A model generated the notes under the pieces. It had not been told where the DNA came from. It saw only the letters and a list, made by a program, of their open reading frames with translations, and searched no databases. Below, one piece after another: positions 7,480 through 16,435 of a DNA stretch of 49,330 bases. The stretch lies in the NCBI GenBank assembly GCA_017516785.1, contig JAFXAV010000050.1, positions 1 to 49,330 of the forward strand, in the 5' to 3' direction. The DNA is from Oscillospiraceae bacterium (GTDB lineage: Bacteria > Bacillota_A > Clostridia > Oscillospirales > Oscillospiraceae). A program made the translations under genes and the position numbers. Position 1 is the first letter of the stretch. Each line of letters starts with the position of its first letter.

Positions 7480-9366
7480 TTACTTATGTTCCTGAATGAA
7501 AGCCAGGGCGCCGACCGCGGAAACAGCAGATTCTGCCGCTGCAGCTTCTTCCTTGGTCTTGAACCACAAGGATGCAGGGAGGGCCTCCAGCGCTTTTCTG
7601 GCTTCCGCCTCGCTCATGCCGCCGACTTCGCACATAATCTTTGCAACCCGCAGCTTGTTCAGACCACCAGCATTGATGATCAGCAGTTCGTACTTGAAGG
7701 GGGTTTTGTTGGGCTTGGGCTCTCCGGGCTTCTTCCGCTCAGCCGCCCGCTTTTTCTTTTCTTCCTCTGCCTTCTCCTGAGCTTCCAGTTTGCGGATGGC
7801 TTCATCGATACGGTCCGTCAGCTTTGCTGTGGGATTGGGAACAGCAGGAATTGGTTCAGGAGGACGGGAGGGAAGTCCTTCCGCCATCTCAAGGAGTTTC
7901 TGCCGACGGATTTGGGTCACATATTCCTTGATATCAAACAGATGGATCTCACTTCCGGGGACCCGTTCGGGATAGATCGGTTCTTCCCAGCCGCTGCAGT
8001 CGAACATCTGCTCATAGTCCGGCAGGAAGGTGACGAAGCGGTACTTTCCCTTCAGGGAGACAAATGCCTGGCCGGTATCCAGTTCCTGGAACTGTGCGGG
8101 AGCCAACAAAGGTTCCTTGATCTGATATTCACCGTAGTCGATGGTTCTTTCGCCGCTCATTTTGGAAAGAGACTCCATGGTTTCAAAGTCATTACACCGG
8201 AAGGCGATGATAATATCCGTATTGTTGAGGATGGTTTTGGCATCTGCAGAGGAATAGAAGACCGTCAGCTGGCTGAGACTCTGCAACACGTAATGCACAC
8301 GAAGGCCTCTGCTTCGTCCGGCGGAGAGCAGATGAGGCATATTGGGCAACGCCTGGGAAACGTTGCCAAATTCATCCACGATGACATGGTGACGGATAGG
8401 CAGCGCTCCGTGGTACTTCTCATCCGCAGTTCTGATCAGATGGGACATCAGCTGACCCACCAGGATGCCGCACAGCTTGTTATAAATGGGCGTGTGATCC
8501 GGGATACAGATAAAAATCAGAGTTTTCTTATCACCGGAAAGGTCGCTGATATGGAGGGTATCTCCGCTGAGAAATTCCACCATTGCATCGGATCTGGAAA
8601 ATAAGCTCAATCCCTCCAGGAAGGTGGATCTGATGCCCGCACGGGTCTCGGTAGCCGTGCTGCAGTAGCTGCGCAGCTGACGGGCAACGGCAGACTCCGC
8701 AGGCAGGTTCTCAAGGAAAGCCTGCAGATAGGTCTTGCCCGCAAAACGCTCATCACCCATAGTCATAAACTGATAGACGCTGGCCAAGGTGATTTCCTCA
8801 GGCTTTGCGTATTCCAGAAGCGCGATCACCGCGGCTTTGAATATGCTGCGGGCGCTGTCTGCCCAGAAAGGATCCGTCCGGGACTCAGGGAAAAGGGCCA
8901 TGCCCAGCTCATCCACCATACCCAGGGCGGTTTCCCGCTTTGCAGGGTCACCGGTCTGATAAAGCACCTGAATCTCTTCCAGAGCATTGTAGGCAGAGGA
9001 CTTGAAGATGTTTGCGAAATTTACAATGCGAACATCATAGCCGCATTTCTGGGCCAGTCTGGCCATTTTCCAAAAAAGTTCCGTCTTGGGATCTACTACG
9101 ATACCGCTCTCTCCGGATTTGATGATTCTCAGCAGCAGCGGAATGATGCCCCGGCGGGATTTGCCAGTGCCGGTGGAGCCGAGGTAAAGAGTGTGTCCCT
9201 CTTCACCGTAGCTCCAGATGCGCCGGCCCTGATAGGCAAGAACGGGTCCGGCACCGGGAATGTCCTTCTGCTCCTCTTCTTCCCCGGGCAAACACAAATT
9301 ACGGATCAGGGTCCCATCCAGAACCTCCTTCAGATCATCCATCGTTGCCCAACGGTCATTTCCCAT
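7480..9366 (-). CDS. VirD4/TraG-like coupling ATPase with a C-terminal L7/L12-ClpS-like domain
   Basis: A 628-residue protein. The ATG at 9366 overlaps the previous stop as TAATG, with AAGGAG upstream. Residues 55-480 form a type IV coupling-protein ATPase: Walker A GSTGTGKS at 63-70, VVDPKTELF, Walker B VIVDEFGN near 328, and the TraG/TraD motif region. Unusually there is no N-terminal membrane anchor. After a charged coiled linker (residues about 505-550, Lys/Glu/Pro rich) the last 75 residues (YELLIINAGGLNKLRVAKI, then SEAEARKALEALPASL) resemble the C-terminal domain of ribosomal protein L7/L12, a fold shared with the ClpS adaptor. It closes a four-gene operon that includes clpP. Typical T4SS partners (VirB4, relaxase) are not seen here. 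Confidence 0.75.
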   Translation of the reverse strand: MGNDRWATMDDLKEVLDGTLIRNLCLPGEEEEQKDIPGAGPVLAYQGRRIWSYGEEGHTLYLGSTGTGKSRRGIIPLLLRIIKSGESGIVVDPKTELFWKMARLAQKCGYDVRIVNFANIFKSSAYNALEEIQVLYQTGDPAKRETALGMVDELGMALFPESRTDPFWADSARSIFKAAVIALLEYAKPEEITLASVYQFMTMGDERFAGKTYLQAFLENLPAESAVARQLRSYCSTATETRAGIRSTFLEGLSLFSRSDAMVEFLSGDTLHISDLSGDKKTLIFICIPDHTPIYNKLCGILVGQLMSHLIRTADEKYHGALPIRHHVIVDEFGNVSQALPNMPHLLSAGRSRGLRVHYVLQSLSQLTVFYSSADAKTILNNTDIIIAFRCNDFETMESLSKMSGERTIDYGEYQIKEPLLAPAQFQELDTGQAFVSLKGKYRFVTFLPDYEQMFDCSGWEEPIYPERVPGSEIHLFDIKEYVTQIRRQKLLEMAEGLPSRPPEPIPAVPNPTAKLTDRIDEAIRKLEAQEKAEEEKKKRAAERKKPGEPKPNKTPFKYELLIINAGGLNKLRVAKIMCEVGGMSEAEARKALEALPASLWFKTKEEAAAAESAVSAVGALAFIQEHK

Positions 9367-10130
9367 TATAAGGTCACTCCTTTGCTGCAAATTTTGGGGA
9401 ATGCTTTTTCCAATGCTTCCAGATCCAGTACGGCGCTGAAACGATCAGAACGAGCATGACGCGCCAGAGTTTCGGCGATTGCCTCGGTGTCTCTTGCACA
9501 GCTCAGGCAGCTTTCCGCCACAACCTGTTCCAGCTTTTCATTCAGATTGCCTTCCAGTTCAATGCCGTAATCATCCAGCTTGGCCAGCACCATCCGGGTC
9601 AGCTCCCCGGTGGTATAGGGTTCCACCGCGATGGTGCGAAGACCGATAAGATTTTTCTGGAGCTTTTCCTTCAGCTCCGCATATCTGGCCTGATTCTTGC
9701 TTTTCACAGGAGAAAGATAGAGAATCACCACTGCATGCTTGGCAATATCCCGGAGACAATCCAGGAAATAACCGGTCTGCTCTTCCCGGACACACTCACA
9801 CAGCGCAGTGACATCCATGGCAATCACACCCTCGAAATGATTGACACCCTTGGCCGCAGACTCGATATCGCCGAACATGATCCGCATCTGCCCCTTTCTG
9901 GGAGTCACGGTGAATTCCAGATAAGTAGTAAGACCGACAATCTGCCGGATTTTATGCTTCATCAGCATGCGGGCAGCATAGCGGGTAAAGGTGGTCTGGC
10001 CGTCCCCTGCTCCCAGATCAATGAGCATGGGATCGATGCGGGAGGATTCATAGGGAAGACCGTATTCACAGAGCCTTTCGATTTCCCGTACCGCAGATTC
10101 CAGGCCAATGGGTTTGTGTACCTTGTTCAT
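9366..10130 (-). CDS. AAA-like protein with a degenerate P-loop
   Basis: A 254-residue protein starting at an ATG six bases after AAGGAG. The N-terminal LESAVREIERLCEYG and LIDLGAGDGQTTFTRYAARML segments resemble the start of AAA+ ATPases of the SpoVK/CbbX type, but the P-loop reads GAGDGQTT: the lysine that binds phosphate is replaced by glutamine. FEGVIAMDVTAL sits where Walker B is expected, without the acidic pair. The C-terminal third (PYTTGELTRMVLAKLDDYGIEL) matches an AAA lid. It is probably an inactive ATPase or a nucleotide-independent partner. It lies three bases after clpP and overlaps the VirD4-like gene by one base, so the proteins are likely made together. Assignment to AAA+ is inference. 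Confidence 0.6.
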   Translation of the reverse strand: MNKVHKPIGLESAVREIERLCEYGLPYESSRIDPMLIDLGAGDGQTTFTRYAARMLMKHKIRQIVGLTTYLEFTVTPRKGQMRIMFGDIESAAKGVNHFEGVIAMDVTALCECVREEQTGYFLDCLRDIAKHAVVILYLSPVKSKNQARYAELKEKLQKNLIGLRTIAVEPYTTGELTRMVLAKLDDYGIELEGNLNEKLEQVVAESCLSCARDTEAIAETLARHARSDRFSAVLDLEALEKAFPKICSKGVTL

Positions 10131-10133
10131 TGG

Positions 10134-10727
10134 TTACTCCTTTCTCTTTTCATAAATAATCTCATCCGCCAGACCGTAAGCAACAGCTTCTTCGGCAGTG
10201 AACCACCTGTCCTTTTCGGTTTCTCTCTGGATCCGCTTCTCGCTCTGGCCGGTGTGCTTTGCCAGGATTTTATTAAGCCGGACCCGTACTGCCCGAAAAT
10301 GATTGATGTCGATGTCCATATTGGAAACCATGCCCTGGGTACCCGCAGAAGGCTGGTGGCACATGATTTCCGCATGCTCCATAATGTAACGCTTACCCTT
10401 GCTGCCTGCAGCGAAGAGTACTGCACCCATGGAAGCACACATGCCCATGCAAACGGTAATCACAGGACAGTCTACAGTCTGCATAGCATCGTAGATGGCC
10501 ATGCCGGCAGAGACACTGCCGCCGGGACAGTCCTCAAAGATCAGTCTGATGGGTTCTTCGCTGTCCTTATCATTCAGATAGTCCAGCTTCATGCAGATGA
10601 GATGGGCGGCTACGGTATCAATGGGACCGGCATGCCGTATTTCGCGCTTTTTGACCAGAGTCCAGTCATCCAGAGGAATCAGCTGGTCAACTCCGTTGAT
10701 CGTATCCGGAACATGGGGAATTCTCAC
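10134..10727 (-). CDS. clpP: ClpP-family serine protease
   Basis: A 197-residue ClpP homologue. I chose a GTG start at 10727: it overlaps the upstream stop as GTGA, lies eight bases after GGAGG and gives the usual family length. The catalytic triad is intact: serine in MCASMGA, histidine in MCHQPS, aspartate in TEKDRW. The PGGSVSAGMAIYD and GKRY motifs are also present. The N terminus differs from housekeeping ClpP: the axial-loop and hydrophobic-pocket segment RGERAYDIYSRLL is replaced by IPHVPDTINGVDQ, so docking with ClpX or ClpC may differ. Together with its unusual neighbours this marks it as an accessory, system-specific protease rather than the cell's main ClpP. It could also be a phage-type head protease relative, but no phage genes are nearby. 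Confidence 0.85.
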   Translation of the reverse strand: MRIPHVPDTINGVDQLIPLDDWTLVKKREIRHAGPIDTVAAHLICMKLDYLNDKDSEEPIRLIFEDCPGGSVSAGMAIYDAMQTVDCPVITVCMGMCASMGAVLFAAGSKGKRYIMEHAEIMCHQPSAGTQGMVSNMDIDINHFRAVRVRLNKILAKHTGQSEKRIQRETEKDRWFTAEEAVAYGLADEIIYEKRKE

Positions 10728-10933
10728 AGCTTCCGACCTCCTTCCATGGAAAATGCGCTGTCGGAAAAAATGATTTCGCTGGAATTGCACCAGATAATTT
10801 CCTGATTCTGATTCAGCATGATCATCTCCTTCTCGGGAATGAAAATCTGCTTTTCCGCGATCAGAATACCGGTGTTGTCATCCCTGCGGGCAGCAAAGCC
10901 GCTCAGGATTTCATTGATGTTGGCATGAATCAT
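10724..10933 (-). CDS. 69-residue protein, first gene of the clpP operon
   Basis: A small soluble protein starting at an ATG eight bases after AGGAGG and ending in a GTGA overlap with clpP. Nothing in it (DNTGILIAEKQIFIPEKE, then EIIWCNSSEIIF) matches a family I know. Its strong ribosome binding site and tight coupling argue that it is real. It might be an adaptor, regulator or substrate of the protease. Confidence 0.6.
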   Translation of the reverse strand: MIHANINEILSGFAARRDDNTGILIAEKQIFIPEKEMIMLNQNQEIIWCNSSEIIFSDSAFSMEGGRKL

Positions 10934-11026
10934 ATTCTGTACCTCCTTGGTTTGCTACCTGACAATACCAACGGGGGGTGTCAGAAAATATCTCCGGCTT
11001 TTTCACATTTTATTTGGATAAAAAAC

Positions 11027-11060
11027 AAAAACAGCGACACTTTTCGTGTCGCTGTTTTTT
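11027..11060. terminator. Terminator of the NACHT operon
   Basis: AAAAACAGCGACAC pairs with GTGTCGCTGTTTTT around a 5-base loop, with T-runs in both directions. It ends the minus-strand NACHT genes just after the stop at 11076 and separates them from the clpP operon. The 90 bases before the operon's first gene hold no promoter that I can call confidently. Confidence 0.85.
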
Positions 11061-11075
11061 GTGGGGGTCCGCGTA

Positions 11076-14000
11076 TCAGGTTTTGTTTGTTCCTTCCTTT
11101 TCCAGTTCTGTTTTGAGATCGGAAATGAAGCGGTCCATGCCCCGGATTCTTCCCTCCGGGACAGAATTTGCCAGATTTATCAGCGTGTGTTTGTTGGTGA
11201 GACTCAACAAAAGCCAAGGGAGGCTTTGCAGCTCAGCCAGCCATTGCATAACAATCAGGCCCTCCAGCTCTCGGCGTTCGCAGACAAGATCCAGCCACCA
11301 GGAAAACGGTCTAATCCATTTATACTCCCATGGATCGTCCAGTCGCTCATTCAAATAAGCCAGTCCAATTTCCGGATTGCCGATGGCGTTAACCGAAGTT
11401 CCAGAAATCGAAAGGGCATAATTGATCATGCAAAATAGGTCATCAGCCGCACATCCTTCTTTCAGAAGATCTTCAGGCGTCAGATCATGTCTGCCATACT
11501 GATCAATCAACTCAATCCGGCTGATTTCACCGCGCCGCAGCAAATAGGCCAGATTGTTGTCCGTCTGGATGGATTCCGACAGATTGTGGTGTAACAGACT
11601 GGCTGCATCAGGTGTGACCGGTCCTTCGGGACAGGTGATTATCCGTTCATTGGCACCCACTCTATATGTCCACTGATTACCTGCATGTCTGAAAAGCATC
11701 CAGCTGCGAGGTGGTTCGGGCGCGGAAATCCTATCCGCAAGCTGAACCAGCTGCGAAACGGATTTCCTGATGTTCAGTACACCAAACCACGCTCTGCCGG
11801 CGTTCAGATTGGCCTTGCGGTACAATTCCTTTAATTCATTCCAAATGCTGTCAATTTCCTCTGGATTCCAGCAGCCCAGTGATACGCAAACAGAGAAAGT
11901 AAAAACCAGATCGTCCAGCTTTTTTTCCTGTTTCTCTTCACCAAAGCGCTTCCGGTATTTTTCTTTTACAGCTTCGCTTGCTGTTTGGCAGGGTGAAAAC
12001 TCAGAATCAAAAATGGGCGCAACGGAAAGAACATACTCGTATTTCCTGCCGTCTTCTATTCCAATCTGCTCATAACAACGATGCAGATACTTTTCGCTGA
12101 ATACATCGCGATGGTCGACGAAGTTAGCAACGATAATATCCTGAATGTACCGAACCAGTTCCGTGTCTTCCGTTCCCTGATCCAGGTATTCCCTTAAGAA
12201 GCCGACAGATTCATAGGACATCCGGTAATTGGCAAAGTATTTCGAAAATTCATTTCGAACGCTGACGTATTTGCACCAAGCCAGAACGGAAATAATCAAA
12301 GTACCGGTAATAATATCTGCATAACCACAGTTTTCGGTAATCAGCTGTTCCGCATAGTACAGCGGTGACTCCCCCCGTCTCACCGCGCGGGATGCTTCGA
12401 TAACCGCTTTGGCGAAGCCGTATTCGCTGTCGTTCTTCGCCAGACTGGCTGCATACTGCCGGTCGATGTACTGTGTAAACTCTGCTGTAATGCGGTTGTC
12501 GATCCGGATCAGGTGGAAGATTTTCGAAATCTGAGGTTCACTGATCTGATTCGCAAACAGAAGATCAAAAATCTCATGTTTTTCACGGGAACGGATATCG
12601 GCGCCGTTGAGCACCATATCAAACAGAAGCCTGCTGAAGATATAGTTGTCCGAATCGCCCTGGGCTTTCCTGATCAGCTGTCTGATGATTTCCTGCCGGA
12701 GCCAGGCATTTTCCATCAGCGAGATGAAAAGAATCACTTCGGACCAATTGCGGTCATCGTATTTATCTTCGAAAAACTCCGAAGGGGACATTCCCGCATA
12801 TTCTTCATCGACGTACTGAGAGTGGATGGCATAGGCCGTCAGATATTCCTGGAACTGACGGTGCGTCATGCGATTAAACTGTGCGAAACTAAAATGATTT
12901 CCGTCATAGGTCTGGGACAAAATGCCGCTGTGGGAAAGTGCAACGATAATATCCCGGTTATTGACACTAGTCAGATCCTGGGAGAAACTCCATTCCAGAT
13001 CTGACCGGCAACGGCTGATGGCATCATCCAGTTCATCGTAGCTGCAATTCGTCTTATTCTTAATCGTGAAGTAAAAAGCAATATAGGCAAGAAGAATGCG
13101 AAGACTTTTGATGGTAAGAATCCCGCTTTTACGGGTATTCCATACGATATATAGGTTCACCAGTTCATAGAAAAGCTCCGCTTTGTTGCTGGGCATTTTT
13201 CCGCCATTTTTGGATACGATGAGCAGCAGCGACAAGTCCAACGGATTTGTGCGCATATTTTTAATCTGCGTGTCGGGGCTCTCAATAATCTCTTCCGCAA
13301 GCCGCTCAGGATCAATAGAGCTGTGATAGGAGCGGAGAATTTTATCGCACCAGTTTTTAGTGAAGATACGGACATCCTCATCTGTCATGTCCTTAATTTT
13401 ATATACCTGGAAAGAGCCCTGATCCAAATTCGGCTCAATATGATGATGCCGAATGGTCATCAGAAGATCCACCGTAGGATTCTGTTCAAGAAACGTGTTG
13501 AATTTTGCGCCAAAAGCCGCTTCATTGGCCGGAGAAAGAATGTCATCCCAGCCATCGAGAATCAGAATCATCTCAGAAATCTTTTCCTCAATAAGCTCTG
13601 TGAATGCTTCCTCGGATATGCTCGACGGACGGTTTCCCAGTTCCAGTGTCCACAGCTTGTAAGCCAGCTGCTGAAAGCTGCATCCGGTTATTTCAGATTC
13701 AGAGAAGTTTGCCAGATGCTTGCAGCTGAGCAAAAAGGGGAAACGGGATCTTTCAGAAAAAATCGGTTTTTCGCAGCCAAGCTGATCAAAGAAAGTCTGA
13801 TCCTGATTCAGATACGCCAACGCAAGCCGCTTGCAGAAGGTGCTCTTGCCCGCACCGGGATTGGCACGAAGAAGCATGCGCAGACCTGTCGCTGCATTCT
13901 CCTTGTCAGGTACATCGGACGCCTCGACAATCTGGTGCAGGACAGCAGGAGCGGGTTCCGCCGCCTTATCAGCGAAAAGTCCCTGCGTTTCAGAGCCGGG

Positions 14001-14273
14001 GTTATTCTTGACAGCTTCTTCTTCCGCAATTTCCTTCTCCAAGGCGGCGATCTTCTCATCAATTCTTCTGATCAATTCATCGATATCGATATCCATACCC
14101 GGACGGTTGGCACCGTTTCGGAAAGGTTCTATGCGCAGCGGAAGATAGATATCTTCCAGGCGGATGATGCGGTACAAAATCTCGCTGGCTTCCACCTGAG
14201 GAAAGAAGGAGAAGTCCATCTCGTTATACAATAGCCGAGATGTGTCGCAATATAGCTTTTCAATAGTTGTCAT
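11076..14273 (-). CDS. Large NACHT-type STAND ATPase
   Basis: A 1065-residue protein. The ATG at 14273 is eight bases after GGAAG and overlaps the upstream gene by 14 bases. After a helical N terminus (1-125, rich in Glu and Ile) comes a NACHT-like NTPase: Walker A NPGAGKSTF near 137, Walker B ILILDGWDDI near 236, an arginine-bearing sensor region MTIRHHH near 270, then winged-helix and helical segments (FNRMTHRQFQEYLTAYAI near 475). The long C-terminal half is helical and repeat-like without a recognised effector. Such proteins act as sensors in antiviral systems (Avs, bNACHT) or as regulators. Lacking a visible nuclease, TIR or protease domain, it may signal through partners; its regulator is encoded in the same operon. 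Confidence 0.75.
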   Translation of the reverse strand: MTTIEKLYCDTSRLLYNEMDFSFFPQVEASEILYRIIRLEDIYLPLRIEPFRNGANRPGMDIDIDELIRRIDEKIAALEKEIAEEEAVKNNPGSETQGLFADKAAEPAPAVLHQIVEASDVPDKENAATGLRMLLRANPGAGKSTFCKRLALAYLNQDQTFFDQLGCEKPIFSERSRFPFLLSCKHLANFSESEITGCSFQQLAYKLWTLELGNRPSSISEEAFTELIEEKISEMILILDGWDDILSPANEAAFGAKFNTFLEQNPTVDLLMTIRHHHIEPNLDQGSFQVYKIKDMTDEDVRIFTKNWCDKILRSYHSSIDPERLAEEIIESPDTQIKNMRTNPLDLSLLLIVSKNGGKMPSNKAELFYELVNLYIVWNTRKSGILTIKSLRILLAYIAFYFTIKNKTNCSYDELDDAISRCRSDLEWSFSQDLTSVNNRDIIVALSHSGILSQTYDGNHFSFAQFNRMTHRQFQEYLTAYAIHSQYVDEEYAGMSPSEFFEDKYDDRNWSEVILFISLMENAWLRQEIIRQLIRKAQGDSDNYIFSRLLFDMVLNGADIRSREKHEIFDLLFANQISEPQISKIFHLIRIDNRITAEFTQYIDRQYAASLAKNDSEYGFAKAVIEASRAVRRGESPLYYAEQLITENCGYADIITGTLIISVLAWCKYVSVRNEFSKYFANYRMSYESVGFLREYLDQGTEDTELVRYIQDIIVANFVDHRDVFSEKYLHRCYEQIGIEDGRKYEYVLSVAPIFDSEFSPCQTASEAVKEKYRKRFGEEKQEKKLDDLVFTFSVCVSLGCWNPEEIDSIWNELKELYRKANLNAGRAWFGVLNIRKSVSQLVQLADRISAPEPPRSWMLFRHAGNQWTYRVGANERIITCPEGPVTPDAASLLHHNLSESIQTDNNLAYLLRRGEISRIELIDQYGRHDLTPEDLLKEGCAADDLFCMINYALSISGTSVNAIGNPEIGLAYLNERLDDPWEYKWIRPFSWWLDLVCERRELEGLIVMQWLAELQSLPWLLLSLTNKHTLINLANSVPEGRIRGMDRFISDLKTELEKEGTNKT

Positions 14274-16233
14274 ATGATTCACTTCCGTCCAGGCTCAGCA
14301 TCGGCAGGGTCCGCTCATTATTCAGGGTACATCCCCTGAGCAGCGCAATTTGCCGGTAACCAAAATCGGTGGTCTTGTTTGCAATACTGTTAGTTCCAAA
14401 GGTGTTCTGAAGGATATCCGAATATCCTTCAGCGATTTTTCCCTTTTCCCCGTGATCCCGGCTGGATATGTCCATCATCATCAGATAATTCAAAATACCC
14501 AGCTGAACTCTCTTGGCTCCTGTTTCATCGAAGGCAGACAGCAGCATGAGCAGGGTATTGACCATATTTTCGGGGTCCGTCTTGCCGGAATGCCCAAAAA
14601 AAGCAACAAACCGGCCAATCCAGGCCGCGTTGGCACGCAGACACCAGATTTCATCTCCAAAGGACTCGATATGATTTTCGTAGGCATTCTCCATAAAATA
14701 ACGGATATAGTTACTGGCCAGCCAGCACATAATCAGGCGGTCCTGGAAGACATACTGCTCCTGACGGCCGTCATACATTAAGTTCACGATTCCGGAGTGG
14801 CCCGGGAGAAGCCGGAGGAAACACTGAATGTTCTCTGGATCAAGATTCAGTTCAAAACCGTATTGTTTCTCCGCAATGCCGGAAATCTCTCCAAAGGCCG
14901 TTTCAACCTCTTTCCTGCTGACGCCTTCCCTGCCTCCAAAGACAAACCGGCAGGCCAGATTGCCCAGCAGAAGCATAATTTCGTCATCTTCAAGGCCGCA
15001 TTCATTGATGCCTTCCCACCGGGACTGGATAATATTGCTGACAATCAGATTCAAAACCGCAGTAAGATTATCTTCCTGTTTATTCTGAACATAGGTTACC
15101 AACATGAACGGATTGGTGACGATGGAAGCAAGATACCGGTTGTTTCTGATTGCCGCCAGCTTTCCGTCTCTGAAATTCTTCTGATCAGATACCAGTATCG
15201 TGTTGGTAATTTCTTCGATAGCTTCCGTATTCAGAGCTTTGATATGTACCGTTTTGCAGGGAACCGGCAGCTGTGTTCTTCCCATGTATCGGCTGGTGAT
15301 GATTGCCTTCGCATTGGGATATTCAGTTTTCAGAAGATGGCCGATGTCTTTCATATATTTACGACGGCGATCTGTGTCGGAAATTTCATCCACAGAATCG
15401 ATCAGGAAGAGCAGTGTTCCGGATTTGTTCGCAGTTTCCAGCAGATCTTTAAAGCTGTCGGAACTATGGGCATCTGCCAGATCAACGAGGGATTCATATT
15501 CGTTTTTTTCTGCTTCCGGTGAATTGATAAACACCGGGAAGTAAAGCGGTGCATTTTCTCCGAACATGACCTGACGGATTTTCTGATACTTGCCAAGCAT
15601 TTCCCGGGATCTTTCACCGACAACATCCGATTGATCAATCAGGGGTTCCACAATATTGGTCAGAAGCGCCATATGAAGCAGGGTTGTCTTGCCGAGACCG
15701 GAACCGACCGTAATATAGGTGTACTTATTGTCCCGGAAGAAGGGAGCATCCAGGGCTGCATTGTTCTGGTCCGTAAGTTCCGGGATTGCATAAAACTCGA
15801 TCATATCCCGCGTCGCTTCCTGCGGTCCGTTCTGATCACGCAGTCTGTATCTGACATGGCTTTTCCACAGAGATTTGAAGTATGAAATTTGCTGAGGACC
15901 GGACTCAGCATGTTTTTCTTCCTGTTTGAGGCCATGATATTTATATCCTTGACCTTTTTTAGATTCAATACTGTCGGCCACCGCTGGGTGGATCGCCCTC
16001 AAGTGAGAGATGGTTGGATAAAATGTATTGTCCTCAACAAAGCGGTCCGGCCAGCAGTTTTCAATTATTAAGTTTTTGGACAGCCACTGCTTTGGATTTC
16101 GGGATAAATAATCCAGAATTTGCAGATGAATTGCAGAATTTATTTCCGCAACGACCTCGTCTCCACAGTATACACAGCCCTCGTTTAAGTTTACATAATA
16201 TTTAGGATCCTTTAATCGTGATGTTTGAATCAT
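14260..16233 (-). CDS. Winged-helix NACHT ATPase regulator
   Basis: A 657-residue protein with its ATG at 16233, eight bases after AGGAG. Residues 1-105 form a winged-helix DNA-binding domain of the trans_reg_C type (ILDYLSRNPKQWLSKNLI, then TISHLRAI and GQGYKYHGL). A NACHT NTPase follows: Walker A GSGLGKTT near 175, Walker B LLFLIDSVDEI near 272, and sensor AIITSRYMG near 311. The C terminus is helical, with no effector domain seen. It heads an operon with the larger NACHT protein (14-base overlap) and is transcribed divergently from the RID-domain protein at 16436, mirroring the first locus. The protein may bind the shared intergenic region and switch on partner expression when it senses a signal. 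Confidence 0.8.
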   Translation of the reverse strand: MIQTSRLKDPKYYVNLNEGCVYCGDEVVAEINSAIHLQILDYLSRNPKQWLSKNLIIENCWPDRFVEDNTFYPTISHLRAIHPAVADSIESKKGQGYKYHGLKQEEKHAESGPQQISYFKSLWKSHVRYRLRDQNGPQEATRDMIEFYAIPELTDQNNAALDAPFFRDNKYTYITVGSGLGKTTLLHMALLTNIVEPLIDQSDVVGERSREMLGKYQKIRQVMFGENAPLYFPVFINSPEAEKNEYESLVDLADAHSSDSFKDLLETANKSGTLLFLIDSVDEISDTDRRRKYMKDIGHLLKTEYPNAKAIITSRYMGRTQLPVPCKTVHIKALNTEAIEEITNTILVSDQKNFRDGKLAAIRNNRYLASIVTNPFMLVTYVQNKQEDNLTAVLNLIVSNIIQSRWEGINECGLEDDEIMLLLGNLACRFVFGGREGVSRKEVETAFGEISGIAEKQYGFELNLDPENIQCFLRLLPGHSGIVNLMYDGRQEQYVFQDRLIMCWLASNYIRYFMENAYENHIESFGDEIWCLRANAAWIGRFVAFFGHSGKTDPENMVNTLLMLLSAFDETGAKRVQLGILNYLMMMDISSRDHGEKGKIAEGYSDILQNTFGTNSIANKTTDFGYRQIALLRGCTLNNERTLPMLSLDGSESYDNY

Positions 16234-16293
16234 ACAATTCACTCCTATATATCTTCATGTATTTCGTTTATGCAACACCCTTGGGGAACGTTA

Positions 16294-16322
16294 AAGGAAT
16301 AATCAAGGCAGGCAAGGAATAA
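16294..16322. promoter_or_regulatory. Direct repeat in the divergent NACHT / RID-protein promoter region
   Basis: AAGGAATAA occurs twice (16294-16302 and 16314-16322), exactly 20 bases or two helical turns apart, with partly similar sequence between (CAAGGCA and CAAC). It is a candidate operator for the winged-helix NACHT protein. Confidence 0.4.
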
Positions 16323-16435
16323 GCAACAGATACCCAAAAAAGAGGCCAAGGTACAGCCATTACTCTTTAAGTATAGAAAAGAAAATCAAACCGATTTGTT
16401 TGGTTTTCCTTCCACAAACAGAGAGGAGAATGGCT

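Noticed and set aside
7480..10933. Part of an integrative conjugative element
   Set aside because: Only a VirD4-like ATPase is present. No relaxase, VirB4, integrase or attachment site is seen in the window, and the ATPase lacks a membrane anchor.
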